In this document: positions 37,376 through 45,486 of the stretch, piece by piece
Numbering within the stretch: position 1 is the stretch's first letter
How the letters are laid out: each line of letters begins with the position of its first letter
From: Bradyrhizobium sp. Ash2021
GTDB taxonomy: Bacteria > Pseudomonadota > Alphaproteobacteria > Rhizobiales > Xanthobacteraceae
Direction of reading: 5' to 3'
Length of the DNA: 64,000 nucleotides
Assembly: GCF_031202265.1 (NCBI RefSeq)
Contig: NZ_CP100604.1
Coordinates: 4,198,501 to 4,262,500 of the forward strand
The notes under the pieces: model-generated
What the model was told of the DNA's origin: nothing
Databases searched by the model: none
What the model saw: the letters and a program-made list of their open reading frames with translations, nothing else
Made by a program: the position numbers and the translations under genes

Positions 37376-37726
37376 CTATCGTCGCCGGCGCAGGAGCGGC
37401 GGAACCGCCGGAATGTCGCGCTGCCAGATCGTGCCATTATCGAACTGAATGAGCATGCCATCCGGCGAATAGACCGCACTCTGGTTAAATGCGTCGATCC
37501 AAATCCGGCTTGCCGGCCAGTACCAGTCCGGCCACGCGCGGGACGGCTGACCAGCCTCCGTCAGGAGATTAAGTTCAGTCCCGTTTTGGGTAATGTGAGC
37601 TGGCAGGTTTCCCCGGCACATCTGAACGCATTTGTAGATGCCGGTGAGATTAACCGATTGGGCCGACACAAGAGTTGGCGCAAGTGCTGTCGTCAGCACG
37701 GCCATAACAAGCGGCAAGCGTTTCAT
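37376..37726 (-). CDS. Small secreted protein, hypothetical
   Basis: 116 residues. A signal peptide (MKRLPLVMAVLTTALAPTLV, cleavage near VSAQS) precedes a short mature domain with one Cys pair (YKCVQMC), NLLTEAGQPSRAWPDWYW and FDNGTIWQRD, giving a beta-rich, WD-type pattern. GGAG stands eight bases before the ATG. I recognise the style as conserved small exported proteins of Bradyrhizobium, but no named family. It is the distal gene of a run of small minus-strand genes. Confidence 0.7.
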   Translation of the reverse strand: MKRLPLVMAVLTTALAPTLVSAQSVNLTGIYKCVQMCRGNLPAHITQNGTELNLLTEAGQPSRAWPDWYWPASRIWIDAFNQSAVYSPDGMLIQFDNGTIWQRDIPAVPPLLRRRR

Positions 37727-37762
37727 ACATGTCACTCCTTCGTCCAGATAGTCAGGGAGGCC

Positions 37763-37901
37763 CTAACAAATGGGCTGCCCGTAAAGTGAGCCGCGCTCTC
37801 GAAACGAGAGCCGGATCACTGTGAATTTCGACTCTTGCTTGCTCCCCTCAACCGCGTCGCAGTTGACCGCGACTTCACCCACTCTGCATCGCTATCTTCA
37901 T
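37763..37901 (-). pseudogene. Short frameshifted gene (about 45 residues)
   Basis: An ideal ribosome-binding site (AAGGAGGTCAAG) precedes an ATG at 37901, but that frame stops after eight codons (MKIAMQSG). In the neighbouring frame from 37882 the sequence reads VGEVAVNCDAVEGSKQESKF, then TVIRLSFRERGSLYGQPIC and stop at 37763. This is protein-like and would join smoothly to MKIAMQ if one base were removed near 37883. Either the gene is frameshifted, the sequence has an error, or translation begins at the GTG at 37882. Confidence 0.45.
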
Positions 37902-37962
37902 CTTGACCTCCTTCAAGCCCTACGAATTGAACCGCGCTGAAATGCCACGAAAGCCAACTGCG

Positions 37963-38202
37963 TCAGAACTGGCCTGGTTGAGCCGGAGGACCAGGCCAGT
38001 CGGATCGCAGGTTGTTCCTGTTGTTGCGATCAAATAAGTCTTGCCTGCAGACAAAGCCGCCCCGGCAACTATCCACCAGAGGTGCGGCCTGGCGAACGTT
38101 TGAGGCCGTCACGACTTTTGTGCGCGACGTCTTCGCAAAGGCGGCCGTTGCCACGGCCACCTCAAGGGCACAAAGTACAGCAACTAAGCACGTCATCCTC
38201 AT
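37963..38202 (-). CDS. Small secreted protein, hypothetical
   Basis: 79 residues. The ATG at 38202 is preceded by a near-perfect Shine-Dalgarno (GAAGGAGGT, spacing 7), which decides against the longer upstream frame. A signal peptide (MRMTCLVAVLCALEVAVATA, cleavage near AFAKT) is followed by about 55 residues with two cysteines (DSCRGGFVCRQDLFDRN). Family unknown. It belongs to the same minus-strand run of small exported proteins. Confidence 0.65.
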   Translation of the reverse strand: MRMTCLVAVLCALEVAVATAAFAKTSRTKVVTASNVRQAAPLVDSCRGGFVCRQDLFDRNNRNNLRSDWPGPPAQPGQF

Positions 38203-38276
38203 GAGACGGACCTCCTTCGATGGCCGACGACGCCGGACGATTGCGCGGCTGGCTCGTTGCTCAGTCACAATAGCAA

Positions 38277-38939
38277 CTAGCGTTCAGTAACAAGGCGGAT
38301 ACGGATAGTAGCCGCAGCGAGGTGCACCATAAGCGTATGCGCCGTAGGCGGCGGCTCCAACTGCTGCTGCGCCTCCTGCGTAGTAGCACCCCGCCATGCC
38401 GTGCGTTGCGCTACGCCGGCAAAGGACATCGGCGTGAACGGACGTCCGATGATATCGATGAAGAGCGACGCTGCACCGTCCTCTCCCTTGATGTCACCCT
38501 CGAGTACATCTACGTCAAAAGCGAGATTTTCACCTTCCAGCTCCGGATTCTTCAAGGCGACCACCGCATCGCGCACCCCGTTGCCCTCTCTTTGGAATAA
38601 GGAGACGGTGGCGTTGCGTGGATCCTTTGAGAAATTGTCGCTGCCCGATCCCCAATCCTCGACGATACGGCTGGTGAGATCATGGCCCGCCGCCCGCACG
38701 GGACGGTCGGAAAAGACGATGGCATTCGGCGAGACTCCGGTCACTAACAGCTTGCCACCCTGCAGCGCCGCGCCCCTTGAGTTGAGTACGAAAAGCGATG
38801 GCACCACTTCGGGCTTCGCGGCGCCAATGGTTTTCTGCGGTGGGACGTGAGGGGGAGGCGTTGTCCGGGCAGATGCCGATCCCGTTATCGCGAAAGCGGC
38901 AACAGCGAGAATGAGGGCGCGTGATGCAGTGAGAAACAT
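38277..38939 (-). CDS. Secreted protein with probable frameshift near its C-terminus
   Basis: 220 residues as read. GGAG precedes the ATG at 38939. The signal peptide ends near GSASAR. The body (VVPSLFVLNSRGAALQGGKL, IVFSDRPVRAAGHDLTSRIV, FDVDVLEGDI) is a compact domain I associate with conserved exported proteins in Bradyrhizobium. After FTPMSFAGVAQRTAWRG the frame becomes atypical. The adjacent frame from about 38398 reads GCYYAGGAAAVGAAAYGAYA and ends GYYPYPPCY, stop at 38284: a Gly/Tyr/Pro tail characteristic of this protein type. One base appears gained or lost around 38388-38398. Confidence 0.7.
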   Translation of the reverse strand: MFLTASRALILAVAAFAITGSASARTTPPPHVPPQKTIGAAKPEVVPSLFVLNSRGAALQGGKLLVTGVSPNAIVFSDRPVRAAGHDLTSRIVEDWGSGSDNFSKDPRNATVSLFQREGNGVRDAVVALKNPELEGENLAFDVDVLEGDIKGEDGAASLFIDIIGRPFTPMSFAGVAQRTAWRGATTQEAQQQLEPPPTAHTLMVHLAAATIRIRLVTER

Positions 38940-39111
38940 GTGAATCTCCAGCACAAATGTTTCAACCTAGGGAGACTTGGCAATCCAAATTCGACGCTGT
39001 TTCAGATCAATTTGAGCATGTGCGGCAGCAGTGGAGTGCACCGCTTACAGATTTAGACATCTCGACGGCCCAAAGGTTCAGGTCGGCCCCCATTCGAGCA
39101 CATTCAACTGC

Positions 39112-39378
39112 TTAGCAGACCAAGCCAGCCGTGCTGCGGCGCGAAACGCATCGAGACTTTCCTTCGGCGTCCCTCGTCGAGACGGGCTCTTTGTTGCGTG
39201 CGTCAGAAGGAGGATCGGACGATCGGGTTTCTTCGCTCGTCGCTGGGAATTCTCCGTCGAACAGTTCGAAATACTCTCGCAACAGGCGATCGAAGGTAGA
39301 CCGGGCCTCGCTCCTACCGGGGTCCTCATCCTCGCCGCCGTTGTCCTTGGCACTCCCACCGAAAGATCGTTGCGCCAT
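39112..39378 (-). CDS. Small hydrophilic protein, hypothetical
   Basis: 88 residues, opened by a strong Shine-Dalgarno (AGAGGAGG, spacing 6) before ATG 39378. The first half is acidic and helical (SEARSTFDRLLREYFELF), and the second half is Ser/Arg-rich and less protein-like. An overlapping frame ends at 39078 with KESLDAFRAAARLAWSAKQL, which looks more natural, so this gene too may be frameshifted. Family not recognised. The 39379-39618 interval upstream holds nothing I can name. Confidence 0.4.
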   Translation of the reverse strand: MAQRSFGGSAKDNGGEDEDPGRSEARSTFDRLLREYFELFDGEFPATSEETRSSDPPSDARNKEPVSTRDAEGKSRCVSRRSTAGLVC

Positions 39379-39618
39379 AGCCTGCCTCCTCTGAAGCAGT
39401 ATGCCCTGATGCTCTCTTACATTTAACTAGGGGAGCCACAGCGAACGGACTTGATTCATCTCAAATGACTTGAACTTCTTTGATGGGAAAGGAAAGCTGT
39501 CAGAAATCTTGGCTAGTTTATTCTGCCGGACAGTTGCGGTCCACTAATTTGCAATACGGACAATGACTTGGCGGAGAGCGCCCAGCCATTTCCGCTGCAT
39601 CGGGAGCACTGCCGCTTG

Positions 39619-39723
39619 CTAAGAACCTACTTCCTGATCATCCGCCTTGGCGGCGTGGTCAGCGTCGGCGGCGCCGGCGAGATGACGAACGTAGGCTGCG
39701 ATTACTTTAAATAGTTGGCGCAT
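39619..39723 (-). CDS. Possible 34-residue micro-protein
   Basis: The frame MRQLFKVIAAYVRHLAGAAD followed by ADHAAKADDQEVGS starts 15 bases after the stop of the threonine-synthase-like gene and ends at 39619. It has an amphipathic helical start and an acidic end. The Shine-Dalgarno is weak (GTGAG). The call rests on residue composition and position only. Confidence 0.3.
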   Translation of the reverse strand: MRQLFKVIAAYVRHLAGAADADHAAKADDQEVGS

Positions 39724-39738
39724 CTCACGATGAAACGG

Positions 39739-40900
39739 TCATTGATGGCCTTGATCCAGAAGCTCGGCGATGGCGGACGCCGTTTTGATGCCGGTGCCCG
39801 AAATCAACACGACGGTGCGCTCGCGGGCGGTGATGACATTCCGCTCGATGAGCTTTGCCAGCGCAGCCGCGGCGCCAGCCGAGGTGGGCTCCACGAACAG
39901 TCCGAGCCGGGCGAGGCGCTTCAAGGCCGTCACGATCTCGTCCTCGGAGACCGCAACCGTTTCTCCACCGGTCTCTTTCAGGGCCTGGATCATTTCCCGA
40001 AGCCGCAGGGGATGCGCGATTGCGGTACCCTCGGCGATGGTCTTGTGGACGGCGCGTTGTACCGGCGTGTCGACGCCGGCCTTGAAGCTCGCGTCGAGCG
40101 GGTGAACAGTTGAACGGCTGGGCTGCGAACAGCCGCGGAAGCTTCCGTATCTGACCGGCGGCGAGCAATTCCGAGAAACCGATGCGGCAACCGAGAAGAT
40201 TGCTGCCTGCGCCAACCGGAATGATGATGTTGTCGGGCACCTCGAAATTGAAATCTTCCCAAAGCTCATATGCCATCGACTTTGTCCCCTGCAGAAAGAA
40301 GGGCTGCCAGTTGTGGCTGGAGTAGAAGATCTGACCGGACTGGCGTATCGCCTCTTTCTCGGACTCCTCGCGCGGTCCCTCGACGAGTTGCACCTCGGCA
40401 CCGTAAGCACGAACCTGAGCGATCTTTGCAGGAGAGGTATAGGCCGGCGCCAGTATTTTGACGCGCATTCCGCCGGCCGCACCATACGCCGCAACGGATG
40501 CGCCGCCATTTCCGGAGCTATCCTCCAGCACCGCATCGACGCCAAGCTGCCGGAGATACGACAGCATCACGGTGGTGCCGCGATCCTTGAAGCTGCAAGT
40601 CGGGTTGAACCATTCCAGCTTGAAGAACGGCCGGAAATCGTCCCATTCCTTCTGCACCAGCGGGGTGCAGCCTTCGCCCAGCGAAATCGGTTTGGAGATT
40701 TCCACGGGCAGCGATGCCTGATATCGCCAGAGCGATCGCACGCGGCGGTCGATTTCATCGCGCGCGATGCCGGGCTGCGGACTGATCAGCAGCGGCATTT
40801 GCCGGTCGGCGCACCAGCGCGGAATATCCAGCGGATAGCGGTCGCCGCTTCGGGGCTCGACGTAGAAGGATGCTTCCGGCTTTCGTCTGGATTGGGGCAT
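39739..40900 (-). pseudogene. Threonine-synthase-like PLP enzyme, frameshifted
   Basis: The reading frame from 40900 encodes a fold-type II PLP enzyme: ISLGEGCTPLVQKEW, FKLEWFNPTCSFKDRGTTVM with the PLP lysine in SFKDRG, EDSSGNGGASVAAY, IIPVGAGSNLLG. At RLFAAQPFNCSP (40100-40102) the frame is lost, and the adjacent frame continues with LDASFKAGVDTPVQRAVHKT and VEPTSAGAAAALAKLIERN to the stop at 39739. Deleting one C of the CCC run (GGG on the given strand) restores a single 386-residue protein. It is therefore broken by one base, or the base is a sequencing error. Threonine synthase or a cysteate/threonine-type lyase are the nearest families. Confidence 0.82.
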
Positions 40901-41059
40901 CAACGGGTCCCTCATCCGGCTGCGAGACAATCAATTGTCCGATGCCGTATGCCGCCGACGCCGTGCGAGTCAACGCTCCCTATTGTATCGAGACAGGGGC
41001 GCCTCGACTGACAATGCCGGAGATCACGACCTCCGGCATTATCGCTTGCGCATTCGACC

Positions 41060-41944
41060 TCACTTCACCGAAACGAACGGCACCGCCGAACCCGGCACCA
41101 TCGTGGTCGGCAGCACCCCGTTCCAGCGTTCGGCCTGCACCAGCGTGACCAGATTCGGATTGGTGCCGAGCGCCTTGGCGCGGGCTTCGATCGCGGCGGC
41201 TTCGGCTTCGCCGGTGATCTTGATGTTGGAGGCCTTGGCCTCGCCGTTCAGCCGGGTGGCGTCGGCGTTGGCCTGCGCTTCGGCGCGGACGGCGTTGGCT
41301 TTCGCATTGGCCTGGGTCACGGTGATCTGCGCCTGCACCTTTTCGCGTTCGGCGTTCTGCTGCAGCTTCTGCACCTCGACCTCGGCCAGCATGCGCTGCT
41401 CGATCGAATGCAGATAGTTGGCGCTGAAATCGATGTTTTCGAGCTGGACGCTCTCGATGATGATCATCGAATCGTATTTCAGCGTCTCGGTGATGGCGTC
41501 CTTGATCGCGCTATTGAGCGCGCCGCGCTCCTGAATGGCTTTCACCGCCGTATAGCGGCCGAACACGACCTTGACCTGCTGGTTCACCACGGGGTTGACG
41601 ACCTGATTGACGGCCGTGTCGAGCCGGCCGAACTTGGCGTAGAGGTCAGCTACCTTGTCGGGCGACGCGCGCAGGGTGACGCTGATCTTCAGGTCGGCGG
41701 GCTGCTGATCGTAGGAATAGGAGTTCATCTTGTCCCACGTATAGGTCGTGGTCCTGACGCTGATCTTCTCGACGCTGTCGATCACCGGGATCTTGAAGCC
41801 GAGGCCCGGCTGCGCGGTGCCGACGACGGCGCCGTTGCGCAGCAACACGCCGCGCTCGGTCTGATCGACCGTGTACCAGCTTCCCAAAATGGCGGCGAGC
41901 GCGACCAGGCCAATGATGGCCGCGGCGATAATTCCCCTTGGCAT
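41060..41944 (-). CDS. SPFH/prohibitin family membrane protein
   Basis: 294 residues. A single N-terminal membrane helix (IIAAAIIGLVALAAILGSWY) is followed by an SPFH domain (VDQTERGVLLRNGAVVGTAQ, PGLGFKIPVIDSVEKI). A long charged coiled coil is rich in E/A/K/Q (IEQRMLAEVEVQKLQQNAER, QANAKANAVRAEAQANADAT). Prohibitin-like proteins form large membrane rings that scaffold proteases or lipid domains. No NfeD or HflK/C partner gene is adjacent. Confidence 0.9.
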   Translation of the reverse strand: MPRGIIAAAIIGLVALAAILGSWYTVDQTERGVLLRNGAVVGTAQPGLGFKIPVIDSVEKISVRTTTYTWDKMNSYSYDQQPADLKISVTLRASPDKVADLYAKFGRLDTAVNQVVNPVVNQQVKVVFGRYTAVKAIQERGALNSAIKDAITETLKYDSMIIIESVQLENIDFSANYLHSIEQRMLAEVEVQKLQQNAEREKVQAQITVTQANAKANAVRAEAQANADATRLNGEAKASNIKITGEAEAAAIEARAKALGTNPNLVTLVQAERWNGVLPTTMVPGSAVPFVSVK

Positions 41945-42086
41945 GTGTTCCTCCTGGGCGGTTTTGAATGCGGCCTAAAAGCCGGACGATCATTCATGGC
42001 CCGTTACGAATTCGATGTGACTTGCGTCCCTTGGTCGGCCAATCGCTGCGGTTGGTTCAGGCCGGCAAGCCGGTAACGGCAAAGTT

Positions 42087-42812
42087 TTATGAAAATGCCG
42101 CCGACCACAGCAGCGAAGCGCCGGCCGCGAGCATCATGGCGTCCATCAACAGCCGGAACACATTGGGCTCGAGATGCAGCACAAAACGCTTGGCGATGAA
42201 GGCGCCGGCCATCAGCGAGGAGCCGGCGATCAGGCCTTTCAGGAACACGTCCGACGTCAGCGCGCCGAAGCGTTCGAACGTCACCGATTTGCTGAGGTAA
42301 AGCCCGAGCGAACTCGCAGCTTCGGTGGCAAGAAACGCGCCCTTGGTCAGCCCGTAGAACAGGAACAGCGGCACGTTGAGCGGGCCGGTCGACACCACGA
42401 TGCCGGTGAGATAGCCGATCGCTGCACCCCCGATCGCCAGATGCCAGAGTTTTGCTTTGAGTTGATGCCGGGCAAGCCAGTGCCGCACCGGCACCATGGC
42501 GATCAAGAACAGGCCGATCGCGATGTCGACGGCATGCGAGGGCAGCGCCAGCAGCGTGCGCGCGCCAAGCGCCGCGGCCGGAATGCCGGTGACGGAATAG
42601 GCCGCGCAGGCGCGCCAGTCGACTTCGCGCCACCAGGCGAGAATGCGTGAAAAATTCGCCATCACCGAGGCAACCGCCATGATCGGCACCGCCTGCTTCG
42701 GTCCGTACTCATACACCAGCACCGGCATCAGCATGATCGACGATCCGGTGCCGACGATGCCCGAGATGGTGCCGGCGATCAGGCCGACGACGAGGACGAA
42801 CAGAAAACCCAC
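42087..42812 (-). CDS. TauE/SafE (TSUP) family membrane transporter
   Basis: About 241 residues with eight hydrophobic segments. The duplicated TSUP pattern is visible: VGLIAGTISGIVGTGSSIML at the start and LTGIVVSTGPLNVPLFLFYG in the second half. The family exports or imports sulfite, sulfoacetate or related organosulfur anions; the substrate here is unknown. I favour GTG at 42812 (AAAGGG upstream), because relatives begin at GFLFVLVVGLIAGT. An ATG at 42869 adds 19 unconserved residues and its GGAGGA is too close. It is divergent from the GFA gene. Confidence 0.82.
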   Translation of the reverse strand: MGFLFVLVVGLIAGTISGIVGTGSSIMLMPVLVYEYGPKQAVPIMAVASVMANFSRILAWWREVDWRACAAYSVTGIPAAALGARTLLALPSHAVDIAIGLFLIAMVPVRHWLARHQLKAKLWHLAIGGAAIGYLTGIVVSTGPLNVPLFLFYGLTKGAFLATEAASSLGLYLSKSVTFERFGALTSDVFLKGLIAGSSLMAGAFIAKRFVLHLEPNVFRLLMDAMMLAAGASLLWSAAFS

Positions 42813-43028
42813 GACGGCCCTTTCAGCGTCAAGGATTGGCTCTGCGATCCGGCACCGACCGGCGCGCATTCCTCCGCTTCTTTTTTCAGGCGGAGGTTAT
42901 CCGAGTCCCGGACCCAATGGCCATTGATTGGATTGCAGCCGCATGCCGAGCGGCTGCTGACACCATGCTGGCAGCAGGCTCGGGTTACGACGTCCGGCGA
43001 TAGCGGATCATTCGAAAGGGAGCGGATC

Positions 43029-43397
43029 GTGAGCATCAAGGGAGGCTGCCATTGCGGCAACACGCAATTCGAGGTCAGCGAGGCGCCGGCCGGCGTGACC
43101 CGCTGCACCTGTTCACTTTGTTCGAAGCGTGGCGCGCTGTGGGCCTATTATACGCCGGCGCAATTCCGCCTGACCTCGCCGCCCGATAATGTCGCGACCT
43201 ATCGCTGGGGCAGCCGCACCGTCAAGCATCATTTCTGCGCCAATTGCGGCTGCGGCACCTATTCGGAATCGCCGGACTGGTCGACCGGCAAGCCGGACTT
43301 CGAAAATCCCAAGGTCGGCGTCAATGCGCGGCTGTTCGACGATTTCGATCTCGATGCGGTGCCGGTGACCGTGATCGACGGCAAGAATTTGTGGTGA
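43029..43397 (+). CDS. GFA family zinc-binding protein
   Basis: 122 residues from a GTG start with GGGAGC upstream. Zinc-ligand cysteines are arranged as in glutathione-dependent formaldehyde-activating enzyme (GFA/CENP-V fold): GGCHCGNTQFEV, TRCTCSLCSKRGALW, HHFCANCGCGTYSES. The classical Gfa binds glutathione and accelerates S-hydroxymethylglutathione formation. Most family members are of unknown role, so formaldehyde metabolism should not be assumed. It converges with xth. Confidence 0.9.
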   Translation: MSIKGGCHCGNTQFEVSEAPAGVTRCTCSLCSKRGALWAYYTPAQFRLTSPPDNVATYRWGSRTVKHHFCANCGCGTYSESPDWSTGKPDFENPKVGVNARLFDDFDLDAVPVTVIDGKNLW

Positions 43398-43400
43398 AGC

Positions 43401-44171
43401 TTACTTCAGCACGATCCACGCCGGCGCATGATCGCTGGCGCCTTCCTCGCCGCGGAGTTTGCGGTCGACGCCGGCCTTGGTCAGGCGCGGCGCCAGCGCG
43501 GGGCTGAGCAGCAGATGATCGAGCCGAAGGCCCGCATCGCGCGGCCAGCGGTTTCGCTTGTAGTCCCAGAACGTGTAGATCGGCTGTGACGGATGCAGCG
43601 TGCGGATGGAATCGGTCCAGCCTTGCGCCATCAGCGCCTTGAACGCGGCGCGGCTCTTCGGCTGGATCAGCGCGTCCTTGTCCCACGATTTTGTCGGATA
43701 GATATCCAGTTCAGTTGGAGCGACGTTGTAGTCGCCGGCCAGCACGACGGGAATGTCCTGCTTGATGAATTTTGCCGTGTGCGCGCGAAGCCGCTTGAAC
43801 CAGGCGAGCTTGTGGTCGAATTTCGGCCCGGGCTGCGGATTGCCGTTCGGCAGATAAAGGCTGGTGACGATGATGCCGCGGACGGCGGCTTCGATATAGC
43901 GCGCCTCACGGTCGTCAGCGTCGCCGGGTAGCGCCGTCCGCGTCAACACCGGCTCGGCGTTGCGCGCCAGAATGGCGACGCCGTTCCAGGTCTTCTGGCC
44001 GCGCCACACCGCGCCGTAGCCGGCCTTGTCGATCGCAGCAATCGGAAATTCGGCGTCGGTCGATTTCAGTTCCTGCAAGGCCACGACGTCAGGTTTCGCC
44101 GCGCGCAGCCAGCGCAACAGGTTCGGCAGCCGACGGTTGACATTGTTGATGTTGAAGGTGGCGATCTTCAT
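43401..44171 (-). CDS. xth: Exodeoxyribonuclease III
   Basis: 256 residues, endonuclease/exonuclease/phosphatase fold. Catalytic motifs are ATFNINNVNRRLPNL (metal/Asn), LQELKSTDAEFP (Glu), SLYLPNGNPQPGPKFDHKL, LAGDYNVAPTELD (Asp-Asn), WTDSIR and the terminal GASDHAPAW (Asp-His). The enzyme cleaves at abasic sites and degrades DNA 3' to 5' in base-excision repair. It is 16 bases downstream of alr on the same strand, so probably cotranscribed. Confidence 0.93.
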   Translation of the reverse strand: MKIATFNINNVNRRLPNLLRWLRAAKPDVVALQELKSTDAEFPIAAIDKAGYGAVWRGQKTWNGVAILARNAEPVLTRTALPGDADDREARYIEAAVRGIIVTSLYLPNGNPQPGPKFDHKLAWFKRLRAHTAKFIKQDIPVVLAGDYNVAPTELDIYPTKSWDKDALIQPKSRAAFKALMAQGWTDSIRTLHPSQPIYTFWDYKRNRWPRDAGLRLDHLLLSPALAPRLTKAGVDRKLRGEEGASDHAPAWIVLK

Positions 44172-44187
44172 GACCTGACGAAAAGCG

Positions 44188-45441
44188 TCAGGACGGCGTC
44201 GCGGGTGCGGGAGTCGAGGGTTCGGCCGCAGCGGGCGGCGGCGCAACCGGCTCCGCCGTCGGATTGCCGCCCTTGTACATCCGCGCAAAGCGCCGGCCGA
44301 GGCTGGTCAGCACTTCATAGCCGATGGTGCCGAAATGATGGGCGAGCTCGTCGACGGTGATGCCGTCGCCGATCAACGTCACCAAATGACCGCGCCGCGC
44401 GGCGTTCTTCTCGATATCGGTGACGTCGACCGCGATCAGGTCCATCGAAACGCGGCCCGCGATCGGGCAGCGCTTGCCCGCGACCACCACTTCCGCGCCG
44501 CGGGTACCGTCATTGGCGCTGGCGGCGCGGAAATAGCCGTCGGCGTAGCCGGCGGAGACGATCGCGATCCTGGTCGGCCGCCGCGCGGTCCAGGTGCCGC
44601 CGTAACCCACGGTCTCGCCCTTCTCGACATTGCGGGTTTGCACGATGCGCGCCTTCAATTCGACCACCGGCTGCATCGGATTGTCGGCCTCGGGCGTGGG
44701 ATTGATGCCGTAGAGGGCCGCGCCCGGCCGTACCAGGTCGAACTGGAACTGGGCGCCCAGGTAAATGCCCGAAGAATTCGACAGCGAGGCCGGCACTCCG
44801 GCGAACAGGCTGGCGATCTCGCGGAAGCTCGTGAGCTGCCTGGCGTTGAGCGGATTGTTGAGCTGTTCGGCGGAGGCCAGATGGCTCATGACCAGCGTGA
44901 TGCCGTGATCGCCGGCATTGATGCGCGGGATGATGCCTTGCGCTTCCGATATCGTCAGCCCCAGCCGGTTCATGCCGGTGTCGATATGAATGCCCGCGCC
45001 GCCCGACCAGCCGGAGCGGCGGCAGAACACGTCCCATTCGGCGAGTTCGTTGAGGTCGCCGATCACGGGCTTGCAATCGATCTTGGCGTATTCCTCGCCG
45101 GTATTCTGGAAGAAGCCGCTGAGCGCATAGATCGCAGCATTCGGCGCCGCGGCGCGGACCACGCGCGCTTCCTCGATCGTGGCGACGAAAAACGTCTTGC
45201 AGCCGGCCCAGGCCAGTGCGCGCGCGACCTGTTCGGCGCCGCAACCATAGGCGTTCGCCTTGACCACGCCGGCGCATTCGGCCGGTACGGCGGTTTTCTC
45301 GAGCTTGCGCCAGTTGGCGACGATGGCGTCGAGATCGACGGTCAGCACGCCGACGGCGCTGGCAAGCGCGGCGGCCCGGTTCGCCTCGGGCGAGAGCAGG
45401 GTGCTTTCCGGGATCGATTTCGGGTCTGGGGCGATGTTCAT
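44188..45441 (-). CDS. alr: Alanine racemase
   Basis: 417 residues, fold-type III PLP enzyme that makes D-alanine for peptidoglycan. The PLP lysine is K61 in VVKANAYGCG, the second catalytic base is Tyr280 in VGYGGTW, and the PLP-phosphate binding HIDTGMNRLG and MSHLAS are present. RVSMDLIAVDV follows in the C-terminal barrel. The last 26 residues are a Pro/Ala/Thr-rich tail (EPVAPPPAAAEPSTPAPA) that is not part of the fold. It is preceded by dnaB on the same strand with a 45-base gap. The gap to radA that I recall as short in relatives is filled here by a 7-kb block. Confidence 0.94.
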   Translation of the reverse strand: MNIAPDPKSIPESTLLSPEANRAAALASAVGVLTVDLDAIVANWRKLEKTAVPAECAGVVKANAYGCGAEQVARALAWAGCKTFFVATIEEARVVRAAAPNAAIYALSGFFQNTGEEYAKIDCKPVIGDLNELAEWDVFCRRSGWSGGAGIHIDTGMNRLGLTISEAQGIIPRINAGDHGITLVMSHLASAEQLNNPLNARQLTSFREIASLFAGVPASLSNSSGIYLGAQFQFDLVRPGAALYGINPTPEADNPMQPVVELKARIVQTRNVEKGETVGYGGTWTARRPTRIAIVSAGYADGYFRAASANDGTRGAEVVVAGKRCPIAGRVSMDLIAVDVTDIEKNAARRGHLVTLIGDGITVDELAHHFGTIGYEVLTSLGRRFARMYKGGNPTAEPVAPPPAAAEPSTPAPATPS

Positions 45442-45486
45442 ACCGCTTTTTACGCCCCGCGCCAGGGCGGTTCAACCCGGGCGCGT

